Shown here: one piece after another, positions 29,802-39,576 of the stretch
How positions within the stretch are numbered: the first letter of the stretch is position 1
Layout of the letters: each line of letters starts with the position of its first letter
DNA from: CAVZYN01 sp963779515
GTDB lineage: Bacteria; Pseudomonadota; Alphaproteobacteria; Rhizobiales; Hyphomicrobiaceae
Assembly (NCBI GenBank): GCA_963779515.1
Contig: CAVZYN010000001.1
Span: 62,001 to 126,000 of the forward strand
DNA: 64,000 nt
Reading direction: 5' to 3'
The notes under the pieces: generated by a model
The model's input: the letters and a program-made list of their open reading frames with translations, nothing else
Told to the model about the DNA's origin: nothing
Databases searched by the model: none
Position numbers and translations under genes: made by a program

Positions 29802-31808
29802 TCAGATCGTGCAGCCGATCGCCGTGCCTTCCTCGACCGCCCGCTTGGCATCGAGTTCGCCGGCGAGCCTCGCGCCGCCGATGACATGCACGGTTTTCCC
29901 GGCCACCCTCAACTCATCCACCAGCCCACGCTCGGAGACTTGTCCAGCGCACACCACGATCGTATCCGCGGCGATCGTGCGCGGCGCGTTCTCGATCATC
30001 ACATGCAGCCCTGCCGCGTCGATGCCGAGATACGTCACGCCCGCGAATTGCTGCACACCGAGATCGCGCAGCTCCTGCCGCAAGATCCAGCCCGTGCTCT
30101 TGCCAAGCGTGCGCCCGAACGGCCCTGGCGACCGCTTTAACAGCGTCACCTGCCGCCGCGCCGCCGGCAATTGCGGTTCGCCACTGACGCCCCAACGGCG
30201 CGCGAACGCCTCTGCCGCGGTCAGTCCCGCGTGCGCATCACCCTCACCATGCGCGAGAAACAGCGCCACATCGTGGCCGATGCCACCCGCGCCGATCACC
30301 ACGACGCGCTCGCCGATCGCGGCCGCCCCCGTCAGTGCCGCCTCATAGGAGACAACGCGCGGATCATCGGCACCCGCAATGTCGAGGCCGCGCGGCTTCA
30401 CGCCAGTCGCGACGACATACGCGTCGAACGCTGCGCCCGCGAGGTCCCGCGCCGTCACTCGCGTGCCGGTCTTGACCGGAACACCAAGCGCCGCGAGCTG
30501 CGCACCATACCCGCGCACGATCTCCGCGTAGTCGGCCTTGCCCGGGATCGCCGCCGCCAAAGTCATCTGCCCGCCGATCTGCGGCGCCGCCTCGAACACG
30601 ACGACATCGTGCCCGCGCTTGGCTGCCTCGATCGCCGCCGCCAGTCCCGCCATGCCGGCGCCCACCACGGCAACGCGCGTCTTGCGCGCCACCACCGCTG
30701 GCACCGTATCGAACGTCAGTCCCGCGCGCGGATTGACGAGGCAGCTGATCGCCTTGCCCTCGAAGTAGTGATCGAGACACGCCTGGTTGCACGCGATGCA
30801 GGTGTTGATCTCTGTCGCGCGCCCCTCGAACGCCTTGCGCGCAAACGCCGGATCCGCCAACAGCGGCCGCGCCATCGAGATCAAATCCGCCGAGCCGTCC
30901 GCGATCAACCGGTCCGCGATCTCCGGCGTGTTGATGCGATTGCTCGCGACCACCGGGATCGTCACCGCCTGTTTCAGCCGCCGGATGTGCCCCGTGAACG
31001 CGGCATGCGGCACTACGCCCGCGATCGTTGGCACCTTGGCTTCATGCCAGCCGATGCCAGTATTCAAGATGTCCGCGCCCGCGCGCGCGACCGCGTTCGC
31101 GACCCACACCGTCTCGTCCCATGCCAGCCCGCCCTCGACGAGATCGAGCACGGAATGCCGGTAGACGATCAACGCCTCGCGCCCAAGCGCCGCCCGGATG
31201 CGCTTGACCACCTCGACTGGAAACCGCACGCGCTGGTCCAGCGGTCCGCCCCACGCGTCCGTCCGATGGTTGGTCCGCAGTGCCAGGAACTGGCTGATCA
31301 GATAGCCTTCCGATCCCATCACCTCGACGCCATCGTAGCCCGCGTCCTGCGCCAGCCGCGCACAGCGCACATAGTCCGCGATCGTTGCCTCGATCGCCGC
31401 CTCGGTGAGTTCCACCGGCACATGTTTGTTGATCGGCGACCGGATCGGCGACGGCGCCACGACATCGCCGTGATAGCCGTAGCGTCCCGCATGCACGATC
31501 TGCAGCACGATTTTGCCGCCCTCCGCATGCACTGCCCGCGGGATCGCGCGATGCAGCGCTGCTTGCTCAGTCGTTTCCAGCGTGCCGCGTTCGTGCGTCA
31601 AGCGTCCGGCCGCATTCGGCCCGAACCCGCCGGTCATGATCAGCGCCGTCCCGCCGCGCGCTCGCGCCGCATAGAACCGTGCCAGGCGCTCGAACGCCGC
31701 CGCGTCCTGCGCGCCCTCGAGACCTGTGTGCATTGAGCCCATTGCGACGCGGTTGCGCAGCGTCACCGCGCCCACCGTCAACGGCCGCGCCAGCGCCTCA
31801 TATGTCAT
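29802..31808 (-). CDS. NADH:flavin oxidoreductase / 2,4-dienoyl-CoA reductase-like enzyme
   Basis: A 668-residue multidomain protein organised like FadH and trimethylamine dehydrogenase. The N-terminal FMN-binding Old-Yellow-Enzyme barrel begins MTYEALARPLTVGAVTLRNR. A linker binds a [4Fe-4S] cluster (CIACNQACLDHYF then C twelve residues on). The C-terminal FAD/NAD(P) domains carry VVGAGMAGLAAAIEAAKRG and VVIGAGGIGHDVALFLAHG. It would reduce conjugated enones or dienoyl-CoA esters. ATG 31808 aligns with FadH starts; ATG 31820 is possible. It is convergent with the CinA-type gene. Confidence 0.92.
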   Translation of the reverse strand: MTYEALARPLTVGAVTLRNRVAMGSMHTGLEGAQDAAAFERLARFYAARARGGTALIMTGGFGPNAAGRLTHERGTLETTEQAALHRAIPRAVHAEGGKIVLQIVHAGRYGYHGDVVAPSPIRSPINKHVPVELTEAAIEATIADYVRCARLAQDAGYDGVEVMGSEGYLISQFLALRTNHRTDAWGGPLDQRVRFPVEVVKRIRAALGREALIVYRHSVLDLVEGGLAWDETVWVANAVARAGADILNTGIGWHEAKVPTIAGVVPHAAFTGHIRRLKQAVTIPVVASNRINTPEIADRLIADGSADLISMARPLLADPAFARKAFEGRATEINTCIACNQACLDHYFEGKAISCLVNPRAGLTFDTVPAVVARKTRVAVVGAGMAGLAAAIEAAKRGHDVVVFEAAPQIGGQMTLAAAIPGKADYAEIVRGYGAQLAALGVPVKTGTRVTARDLAGAAFDAYVVATGVKPRGLDIAGADDPRVVSYEAALTGAAAIGERVVVIGAGGIGHDVALFLAHGEGDAHAGLTAAEAFARRWGVSGEPQLPAARRQVTLLKRSPGPFGRTLGKSTGWILRQELRDLGVQQFAGVTYLGIDAAGLHVMIENAPRTIAADTIVVCAGQVSERGLVDELRVAGKTVHVIGGARLAGELDAKRAVEEGTAIGCTI

Positions 31809-31987
31809 GCTGCCCACCATTTCCCCACACATCCCCTTCCGTTTTCCCGGAATTGACGCGCGCCGCGCGGCAATATCCGGGATCCTTACCAGCAGCGATC
31901 CTGCGCTGACGTCACGCGCAAAACGCGCGTGCAGCACGCCAGCATAGCGATCGCGCCGGGACCCTTTTGGCGCACCTACCTACCACT

Positions 31988-32206
31988 GTCATGCTCGGAC
32001 TTGCTGCCCTTGGGCTCGTCCCGACGGGGTCCGAGCACCCATTTCTCCTCACACACCGGCGCTTCGATAGTGCTCCACGCTTCGGCGCACGATCGCTTAT
32101 CGGGAGAGCCTATGAAAACTGCTTCGGTGGGGTGAGTGCCGCCGCCGCGAACGACAGTCCGGAGCGTGATGCACGATAGGTGCTCGGACCAAGTCCGAGC
32201 ATGACA
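31988..32206. repeat. inverted repeat pair with GCTCGGAC arms
   Basis: TGTCATGCTCGGACTTG at 31988-32004 is the exact reverse complement of CAAGTCCGAGCATGACA at 32190-32206, and TCCGAGCACC near 32030 is matched by GGTGCTCGGA near 32179. The right end also forms its own nine-pair hairpin (TGCTCGGAC, CAA loop, GTCCGAGCA, 32181-32201). The left arm has an additional ~25-base insert. Confidence 0.8.
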
Positions 32207-32273
32207 GCTGTGGGTGGCGCGGGCATCCGGGACACCGAGCAAAGAGAGACGCGGCACTCTCACCCCAACGTCA

Positions 32274-32293
32274 TCCCGGCGCAGGCCGGGACC
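32274..32293. repeat. short intergenic hairpin TCCCGGC/GCCGGGA
   Basis: TCATCCCGGC and GCCGGGACCC flank a GCAG centre. This is the common proteobacterial palindrome seen between genes. Confidence 0.7.
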
Positions 32294-32430
32294 CAAGCAA
32301 GCCAATGAGACAACTTCGTTGCGCCCGATCGCGACGACCACTGGACATAAACTCGTCACCAAGATCTTGCCATCGCCGAACAGACAACCGACGCGAATGA
32401 CCCGGAGGAGGCATCCAAGGCCGAGTATTT

Positions 32431-32461
32431 CCCTCTCCCCGTTCCTTCAACGGGGAGAGGG
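32431..32461. repeat. perfect 13-bp hairpin repeat
   Basis: CCCTCTCCCCGTT and AACGGGGAGAGGG enclose CCTTC. It is similar in sequence to the hairpin at 32629-32657 and to the one after pyrG. Outward of it, GGTGAGGGGCAGCCACG (about 32498) is matched in inverted form by CGTGGCTGCCCCTCAT (about 32575). Confidence 0.85.
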
Positions 32462-32628
32462 CGACGACGGCTTGCGCGCGAAGCAAAGCACGCCGTCGTG
32501 GGTGAGGGGCAGCCACGTGCTCGGGTCGCTCACTTAAAGACTTGCGTGCGCGCGGATCGATCACCGACAGTAATCGTGGCTGCCCCTCATCCGGCCCCAC
32601 TCTTTTTGCGCTTCGCGCGGGGCGGCCA

Positions 32629-32657
32629 CCTTCTCCCCGTGAAAAACGGGGAGAAGG
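32629..32657. repeat. perfect 12-bp hairpin repeat
   Basis: CCTTCTCCCCGT and ACGGGGAGAAGG enclose GAAAA. Together with the 32431-32461 hairpin it bounds a larger inverted structure of about 225 bases. Confidence 0.85.
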
Positions 32658-32718
32658 AAGAGACCGCTTCGACTTCTCTTATTGGCCCTTCGCGACGTTG
32701 TCGTGTGTCGATCCACCC

Positions 32719-35700
32719 TCAATTCAACACCGGCTTGCGCTGTCCCGCCTGGGCAACCACGGACTTCGGCTCCGTGTACGCCTTCACATGCCGCGCGACT
32801 GCCGCCCAGCTCGCGCTCGTCATGCGGAATTCCTTCTCGAGATCGGCGTTGTGCATGTGCAGGCGATCGAGGATCGGTTCGCCTTCAGGCGCCAGTTCGC
32901 TCCGGCCTTGCAGATCATCGAGACGGCGGATTTCGTCATAGACCATACGGTCATAGAGGCCCTTGTACGTCAGCAGCATCGGCGGCAGCAGCTCCAGCAG
33001 CGTGCCGTACTCCTTGTCGAGCGCATCGACATAGAGTGCGTCGCCACGCTCCTCGTATTGATCTTTCAGCCGCCCATGCTCGGCATCGAGACCGGCTTTC
33101 GCCTGGCTGAGCAATGCCCAGGCCATGCGGCCGAGATGCGTATCGCTTTCGCAGAGCGCGAGATAGGCCTGCGTCACGGCGCCCGTCGCCGTGCCGATCT
33201 CGCTGATTTCATCCAACGCATTGTGCTTCGCCGAGGCGAGCCCTGCTTTCGCGAGCAGGCCCTTGCGCATCTCCGCCATCAGCTTGCGATTGACGAGCAG
33301 CGGATTGTTTTGGACGGGCGGCTCGGGGTCCGCGATCACCGTGCGCGCCACGATGGTCTGGGCGTGCTGACGCGCCTGCTCGGCCGCGCGGTGATCGGCT
33401 GCGCGCTGACCGGGGGGTGGCGGTGCAGCAGTGGCCGGCTGCATCGCGATTTGCGGCACGTTGCTCGGGGCCGGTGCGATGCGCGGGGCCGCTGTTCTGA
33501 GCGCGCCGCCGTGCAGCGGCTCATGGCCGATCTGCAGCGACGCTTGCGCCGTGGTCATCAGCATGCGCGCGCGGATCCGCGACAGCGTCCGGTACATGTC
33601 GCCATGAATGAAGTACGTGCTCGGGAATTCCTTCCCGGCATGCTGCACGAGCTTCAGCGTCGCGCCCGCATTCAGCGCATTGCGCACTGGCCGGCGATGC
33701 TCTTCGTGGATCTCGTCGAGATTGACGCGCGCCATGAATCCGTTGCGCTCGTCGATCGGATGCAGATGATCCATAACCGTCTCGACCGCCTCGCCGACGC
33801 GGGGCAACAGCAATTCCGTGACAATCCGCTCCAAGTCGCCTCGGCGCACATTCTCCTCGTCCTTCTCGTAGGCGCGCTTGGCGACGACGGAGAGGAACTG
33901 AAACAGTTCGGGTCTGACGAGGTAGCGCTCGGTCCGGTTTGGATCGCGCACCACGGCACCGATCGCCGCCCCCGCGTTCAGGACTTTGAGAATGCGGCCG
34001 CGCGAGTTCGTATGATCAAGCGGCACCAGCACTTCGCCTGTATAGCCGCCGACCGGCGTGATCGGATGCAGCGCCTCGAGCACCAGCTGTGCGTTGTCGA
34101 ACTTGTCCGGCAGCAGTGCGTTCTCGATGATCGCTTCCAGCTGACGCGCGCTGCGCGCCGTCGTCGTCGGCACGTCCGAGAGTGGCGAGCGGATCGCGTT
34201 GGCGCCGAACAGGCCCGACATGAACACCAGGCTGTCGATCGCGATGGCGATGGCGAGTGCCAGATACGCGAGCTTGTTGCCGTCCTGGAACGCGTTCAGG
34301 GTCGCGACGAAGCGGTTCGCCTTATCGTCACGGTTCAGTTCGGCGGTATTGATGGAGAGCCGGAGTGCATCGGTATCCTTGCTCGAAAGGCCGGAATCCT
34401 GCACGCACTTGCGGGCGAATTCAAACAGCGCGTCCGCCGACTTGTTCTGCGCGAGCTTGTCGCCGCCGTTGCAATTCGCATCGAACGCGGCGATCCCCGC
34501 ATTCAGCGCGAACACGCGGCTTGCGGCCTCGCTCGCGGCCTTCGGATCGCAGTCGATGCCGCGCACCTTGTCCTTGGTCGTCGGCGCGTTCGTCATCGCG
34601 GTGAAAATTTGCGTGCACATCTGCTGCACCTGCGCCAGGCCCTCGGCCTTCGGGTGCTGGCGGAACTCGACGCGCACCTTCTCGAACTGCGGCAGCATGC
34701 GCGACGGGGTCGATCTTCACGCCTTCGTCCGATGATCTTCGTCACCTCGGCGAGCTTGATGCGTTGGTCCGCCGTCTGCGCCTCGCCCTTCAGTTTGGCG
34801 ATGTCGCCATCGATGCCGGAAAGTTCGCGCTCGATCTGGGTGATGCGCTGCTCGGTCGATTGTAGCCGCTTCTGGCTGTCGCGCATGCGCTCTTCCGCGA
34901 TCTTGATCGCATCGCGCATCTTGGCTTCTTCCGCCTTCCTCTGGCGGAACATCGGGCCTTCGCCGACCTTGCCCGTGCCTTCGACGCCGCGCGCTTCCGC
35001 CAGCGCCTCGACGCGCTTGCCATCGAACTCCTTGTTGCGCTCGTCGACATCGCCCTTGCGTTTGGCGAAGTCCTCGGCCAGCGCCGGCCGCTCGGCCTTC
35101 AGCCGCGACAGCTCCTCGGTGATCGAGACTTTCTTGTTGACAAGGCCCACCTGTCCCGCCTGCGCCGTGCTGATGCGTTCCTGCTGTTGGGCGATGCCGC
35201 GGCGGCGCTCTTCCATTTGCGCCTGGAAATAGCGCTCGACTTCACCCTGCGAACTCTGCGCTTGGGCCGCGAGCTTTGCGAGCTGCTCGTCATAGGATTT
35301 CCAACCATCGGTCCCGAACAGCGCGTCGGCTTCCGCCAATTGCCGCGTCGTGATCAGCGCGCCGGTGTCGGCGACGAGGCCGGCCACTTGGTTCTGCGCT
35401 CTGAGTTCCGTCGCACGCGCACGCTCGGACTTCGGGAAGATCGTCGAGAACAGCGAGTTCGAACGAGAAGAACACGCTCGTCGCCATGCAGGCGAGGAAC
35501 ATGACCCAGAGGACGGCTGTCCTTACCATCACCCGTGTCGCATCGAAGTAAGACCGCATCGTCGAGGCGCGCGAGGCAACGATCAGCGCGCCGATCAAGG
35601 CGAGGCCACCGCCGGTCAACCCGAGCGCCGTCATGATCTTGGTGCTGTCGACACCGGTTCTGAAATAACTGGCGAGCAGTGCCAGTCCGCCGATCAACAC

Positions 35701-36156
35701 GCCCGCCATCACCAGCGCCAGCGCGATCTTGAAGGTCGCGTCGGTGCGCATGCCGCGGCCGTTGCCATCGGCATCCTGCTGCAACTGGCTCATGCCGGTC
35801 GCGAAGCTTTCACCGATCAACCACGCGACGATCAACATCACGCCCTGGATGCCGAACGTCACCATCGCCGAAAGAATCGGCTCGCCGGTAAAATTCCGCA
35901 TGCCGTCCCACGTGGTCCAGCCCGACGCACAGGACAGGATGAAGGCTGTCGAGGAGAGCAGGAGGAGCTGCCAATTCTCGAACAGCGCGCCCCAATTGCG
36001 GGCTTTGGCCGGTTGCGCGGTCAGCTTGTCGGTCGCCCGCAGCACGCGGCGATAGAGCTGATAGGCCATCATGCCGACGAAAAACACCGCCGCCACCTGC
36101 AGCACGCTCGTCCACGGCAGATCGATCAGCCGATCGACGAAAATCTTGAAATCCAT
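32719..36156 (-). pseudogene. large membrane/coiled-coil protein, broken by three +1 frameshifts
   Basis: Three minus-strand pieces fit one ~1,144-residue protein if one base is removed at each of three places: the doubled T at 35458-35459, the doubled C at 34729-34730 and the run of four G at 34706-34709. The restored junctions read FFSFDSLFSTIFP and IIDEGVKIDPSRMLPQFEKV, which flow naturally, and the corrected length is a multiple of three. Part 1 (from ATG 36156) has six membrane helices; part 2 is a coiled coil (about 35350-34800); part 3 has one more helix (near 34230) and a long soluble C-terminal region. I do not recognise a family. The gene is either decaying or the bases are sequence errors. 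Confidence 0.8.
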
Positions 36157-36600
36157 TCCCAGCCTCCCCGCCCCGCAACAGGCGGCACACCCTGCTCACA
36201 TCGCGCCAGCCCGCGCGACACCTGTGGCGTTTCAATGCTCTGTGCCGCACCAACCCGGCAACAGCGCGGCTCAAATGCGGCGGAACTGTATTCCCGCCTC
36301 GTTTTGCCCAGGTTTCACCGCGTCCGCGTGAGTAATACACGCCTGGGCGATCAGCGGTACACTTCGCATTGTGCGTGCTTTACGGCCGGTCGCGCATCCG
36401 GCCCACATAGGGACCTCACATTTCCGCATTGCACACCGCTCGCTTCCCCCCTATACCCCCCTCACTTCGCACGCGGACTTCGCGGCGGACGGATCAAAAG
36501 CCCCGTCTGTCGCTCCGGTGATCGGCCAAAACCCTCGGAAATTCCGAGACTTGGCCTGTCTCTCACGGTCCGCGGAGGCTCAACCGGAAAAGGAAACACC
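36157..36600. other. leader region upstream of rpsB
   Basis: A 444-base divergent gap between the broken membrane gene and rpsB. No gene is supported. It must hold the promoter of the rpsB operon; I could not identify a convincing -35/-10 pair or a defined S2 leader structure by eye. Confidence 0.5.
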
Positions 36601-37599
36601 ATGGCGCTCCCCGCCTTCAATATGCGTCAGCTGCTGGAAGCTGGCTGTCACTTTGGCCATCAGGCCCACCGCTGGAACCCCAAGATGGCATCGTTCATCT
36701 TCGGCGCCCGCAACAACATCCACATCATCGATCTCGCGCAGTCGACGCCGATGTTGCATCAGGCACTCGTACAGGTGTCGGATACCGTCGCAAAGGGCGG
36801 CCGCGTGCTGTTCGTTGGCACCAAGCGCACCGCATCGGAAGCGATCGCCGAAGCCGCCAAGCGCTCGGCGCAGTATTACATCAATCATCGCTGGCTCGGC
36901 GGCACGCTCACCAACTGGAAGACGATTTCGCTGTCGATCCGCCGCCTGCGCACCCTCGAGGAAATCCTCTCGGGCGACACCAAGGGCCGCACCAAGAAGG
37001 AAGTCCTCGAGCTGACGCGCGAGCGCGAAATCCTCAACAAGGCGCTCGGCGGTATTAAGGACATGGGCGGTCTGCCCGATCTCCTTTTCGTCATCGACAC
37101 CAACAAAGAATCCATCGCCATCGCCGAAGCCCGCAAGCTCGGCATCCCGATCGTTGCCATCGTCGACACCAACTGCAATCCCGACGGCATCGACTTCCCG
37201 GTTCCAGGCAACGACGACGCCGGCCGCGCCATCACGCTGTATTGCGATCTCGTCGCCCGCTCCGCCATTGATGGCATCGAGCGCGGCCAGGCAGGCTCCG
37301 GCGTCGATGTCGGCGCATCGGAGAATCCTCCCGCCGAAGACCTCGGCAAGAAGAAGATGTTCAAGGGCATCGAAGCGCCGCGCGGCGAAGCCGACGATCT
37401 CAAGCGCATCCATGCTGGCATCTCGCCGAAGATCGAGCAGCGCATGAACGATCTCGGCGTGTTCCACTTCTGGCAGATCGCCGATCTCGACGAAGAGAAC
37501 ATGAACCTCTTGGATCGGGCGCTGCGCTTGCGCGGCCAGATCGCGAAGGACGGCTGGGCCGCCGCCGCCAAGAAGCTGGTCGACGCAACCGCCGCCTGA
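36601..37599 (+). CDS. rpsB: 30S ribosomal protein S2
   Basis: S2 is a late-assembling protein on the back of the small subunit that recruits S1. The N-terminal ~240 residues have the family blocks MRQLLEAGCHFGHQAHRWNP, KMASFIFGARNNIHIIDL, RWLGGTLTNW and DTNKESIAIAEARKLGIPI. At 332 residues it is longer than enterobacterial S2 because of a C-terminal extension with charged residues and a helix-hairpin-like NDLGVFHFWQIADLDEENMN, as in other Hyphomicrobiales. AAAGGAAA lies just before the ATG. First gene of the core block. Confidence 0.97.
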   Translation: MALPAFNMRQLLEAGCHFGHQAHRWNPKMASFIFGARNNIHIIDLAQSTPMLHQALVQVSDTVAKGGRVLFVGTKRTASEAIAEAAKRSAQYYINHRWLGGTLTNWKTISLSIRRLRTLEEILSGDTKGRTKKEVLELTREREILNKALGGIKDMGGLPDLLFVIDTNKESIAIAEARKLGIPIVAIVDTNCNPDGIDFPVPGNDDAGRAITLYCDLVARSAIDGIERGQAGSGVDVGASENPPAEDLGKKKMFKGIEAPRGEADDLKRIHAGISPKIEQRMNDLGVFHFWQIADLDEENMNLLDRALRLRGQIAKDGWAAAAKKLVDATAA

Positions 37600-37618
37600 T
37601 TTCAGGCCCAGATCGCTA

Positions 37619-37659
37619 GGCCCCGGCGGCCGGCTCCCCGCGAGGGAGTCGCCGGGGCC
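37619..37659 (+). terminator. strong hairpin between rpsB and tsf
   Basis: GGCCCCGGCG and CGCCGGGGCC form a perfect ten-pair outer stem, and inside it GGCTCCC and GGGAGTC form a second stem with one mismatch. No T-run follows (ATGAAATAAG). It probably causes partial termination or mRNA processing so that S2 and EF-Ts are made in different amounts. Confidence 0.6.
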
Positions 37660-37750
37660 ATGAAATAAGCGCATACAACCGGAATAGAAGTTTGTGGCAC
37701 GGCGCGATCGCGTTGCGTGCCTGCAAGCTCACCAAAATAGGGTGATACCG

Positions 37751-38677
37751 ATGGCAACGATTACAGCAGGCATGGTCAAGGAGCTGCGCGAGAAGACCGG
37801 CGTCGGCATGATGGATTGCAAGTCCGCACTTGAGGAAACCAAGGGCGACATCGAAGCCGCTGTCGATTGGCTGCGCAAGAAGGGCCTTGCCAAGGCCGCC
37901 AAGAAGGCCGACCGCATCGCCGCGGAAGGCCTGATCGGCGTCGAAGCCTCTGGCGTCAGCGGCCAGATGGTCGAAGTGAATTCGGAAACCGACTTCGTCG
38001 CGCGCAACGATCAGTTCCAGGCGTTGGTGAAGGCGGTGACGTCGGTTGCCGGCAAAGCGGACGGCGATCTCGCCAAGCTGTTGGCGCTGCCGTTCCCCGG
38101 CAAATCCATCAGCGTCGAGCAGGCCGTCAAGGAGGCTGTCGCAACCATCGGCGAGAACATGAGCGTGCGCCGCACGGCGTCGCTGAAAGTCGCCAACGGC
38201 GCGGTCGCAGCCTATGTCCACAACAAAGTCGTCGATGGCCAGGGCAAGATCGGCGTTCTCGTTGGCCTCGAAAGCTCGGGCGCGAACACGTCGGAACTTG
38301 CGGCACTCGGCCGAATGGTCGCGATGCAAGTGGCCGCGACGAACCCTGTCTCGCTCGATCTCGCGAGCGTGCCGGCCGACATCCTCGCGCGCGAAAAAGC
38401 GATCCTCGCCGACAAGAACCAGGGCAAGCCCGAAGCCGTGCTGGAAAAGATCTTCCAGTCGAGCCTCAAGAGCTACGCCAAGGACAACTGTCTGTTGGAG
38501 CAGGCCTACATCCACGATCCCGCAAAATCCGTCGCCCAAGCGTTGAAGGACGCCGAGGGCAAGATCGGCGGCCCGATCAAGTGCACCGGCTTCCGCCGTT
38601 ACGCGCTGGGTGAAGGCATCGACAAAAAGACCGAAGACTTCGCCGCCGAGGTCGCCAAGGCCGTCAAGGGCAGCTAA
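37751..38677 (+). CDS. tsf: elongation factor Ts
   Basis: EF-Ts is the guanine-nucleotide exchange factor for EF-Tu. The 308-residue protein starts MATITAGMVKELREKTGVGM with the UBA-like N-domain. The core has the family signatures GMMDCKSALEETKGD and EVNSETDFVARND (the TDFV motif that contacts EF-Tu), and the C-terminal half has the second subdomain. The ATG at 37751 is the conserved start; a longer upstream reading is not supported. Confidence 0.97.
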   Translation: MATITAGMVKELREKTGVGMMDCKSALEETKGDIEAAVDWLRKKGLAKAAKKADRIAAEGLIGVEASGVSGQMVEVNSETDFVARNDQFQALVKAVTSVAGKADGDLAKLLALPFPGKSISVEQAVKEAVATIGENMSVRRTASLKVANGAVAAYVHNKVVDGQGKIGVLVGLESSGANTSELAALGRMVAMQVAATNPVSLDLASVPADILAREKAILADKNQGKPEAVLEKIFQSSLKSYAKDNCLLEQAYIHDPAKSVAQALKDAEGKIGGPIKCTGFRRYALGEGIDKKTEDFAAEVAKAVKGS

Positions 38678-38711
38678 CCCGCCCGTTTGCTGTGCGAATC
38701 GCGATAGATCT

Positions 38712-38742
38712 CGGCCGGTCGGTTCACCTGATCGGCCGTTTT
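38712..38742 (+). terminator. Rho-independent-type terminator between tsf and pyrH
   Basis: CGGCCGGTC pairs with GATCGGCCG (one G-T pair) around GGTTCACCT and is followed directly by TTTTCGTC. It has stem, loop and T-run in the right order, 35 bases past tsf, so at least part of the transcription should stop here. pyrH then needs readthrough or its own promoter. Confidence 0.65.
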
Positions 38743-38818
38743 CGTCTCTACGCGGCGGCGCCGATCGGTTAACAGTGTGCCTGACGATCCCGGCTCAAAC
38801 AAACCTGACGAGTGCCGC

Positions 38819-39541
38819 ATGAGCGCCCTTCCTCTCCGTTACAAGCGTTTGTTGCTCAAACTCTCCGGCGAAGCCCTGATGGGCAAGAAGTCGTTCGGCC
38901 TCGACATCGAGGTCGTCGATCGCCTCGCCCGCGACGTCAAGCAAGCGGTCGATGCCGGCGCCGAGATCGCGCTGGTGGTCGGCGGCGGCAATATCTATCG
39001 CGGCCTCGCGGGCGCCGCCCAAGGCATGGACCGCGCGACCGGCGATTACATGGGCATGCTCGCGACCGTCATGAATGCGCTCGCGTTCCAGAATGCGCTC
39101 GAGCGCCTGGACGTGCCGGTTCGCGTCGTCTCGGCCATTCCGATGCCGACGGTTTGCGAGGCCTACGTCCGGTCGAAGGCGCTGCACCATCTCGACAACA
39201 AGCGCGTCGTCATTTTCGCCGCCGGCACAGGCAATCCCTTTTTCACGACCGACACGACCGCGGCGCTGCGTGCCGCGGAAATGAACTGCGAGGCGCTGGC
39301 CAAGGCGACCCAGGTCGATGGCGTCTACACCGCTGATCCGAAAAAGGACCCCGCTGCCACCCGCTACGAGACCCTGACGTACAGTGAGGTTTTGGCCAAG
39401 GATCTCAAGGTGATGGATGGTGCCGCTATCGCGCTTGCCCGTGACAACGATATTCCGGTAATTGTATTTTCAATCGACACCCCTGGAAATCTCATGCAGG
39501 TGCTGCACGGAACCGCGCGCGCCACGGTCATCAGGGGTTGA
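38819..39541 (+). CDS. pyrH: UMP kinase
   Basis: PyrH phosphorylates UMP to UDP, an essential early step toward UTP, CTP and UDP-sugars. The 240-residue protein of the amino-acid-kinase fold has RLLLKLSGEALMG near the N-terminus, VVGGGNIYRG, and the ATP-site blocks FAAGTGNPFFTTDTTAALRA and VDGVYTADPKKDP. The start at 38819 gives the usual length. Confidence 0.96.
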   Translation: MSALPLRYKRLLLKLSGEALMGKKSFGLDIEVVDRLARDVKQAVDAGAEIALVVGGGNIYRGLAGAAQGMDRATGDYMGMLATVMNALAFQNALERLDVPVRVVSAIPMPTVCEAYVRSKALHHLDNKRVVIFAAGTGNPFFTTDTTAALRAAEMNCEALAKATQVDGVYTADPKKDPAATRYETLTYSEVLAKDLKVMDGAAIALARDNDIPVIVFSIDTPGNLMQVLHGTARATVIRG

Positions 39542-39576
39542 TCCCAGAGCGTAGAAAGCGTGAAGGAAGCGAGACC

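Larger units (their letters stand above)
31809..32718. other. long intergenic region rich in palindromes
   Basis: About 900 bases with no credible gene. It includes the upstream DNA of the FadH-like gene and at least five hairpin-forming repeats listed separately. Open frames here merely read across the palindromes. Confidence 0.7.

Noticed and set aside
32542..35232. A very long plus-strand frame across the broken membrane gene.
   Set aside because: Arg/His/Leu-rich, no domain, and it runs through intergenic palindromes at its start; the minus-strand pieces form a coherent membrane and coiled-coil protein.
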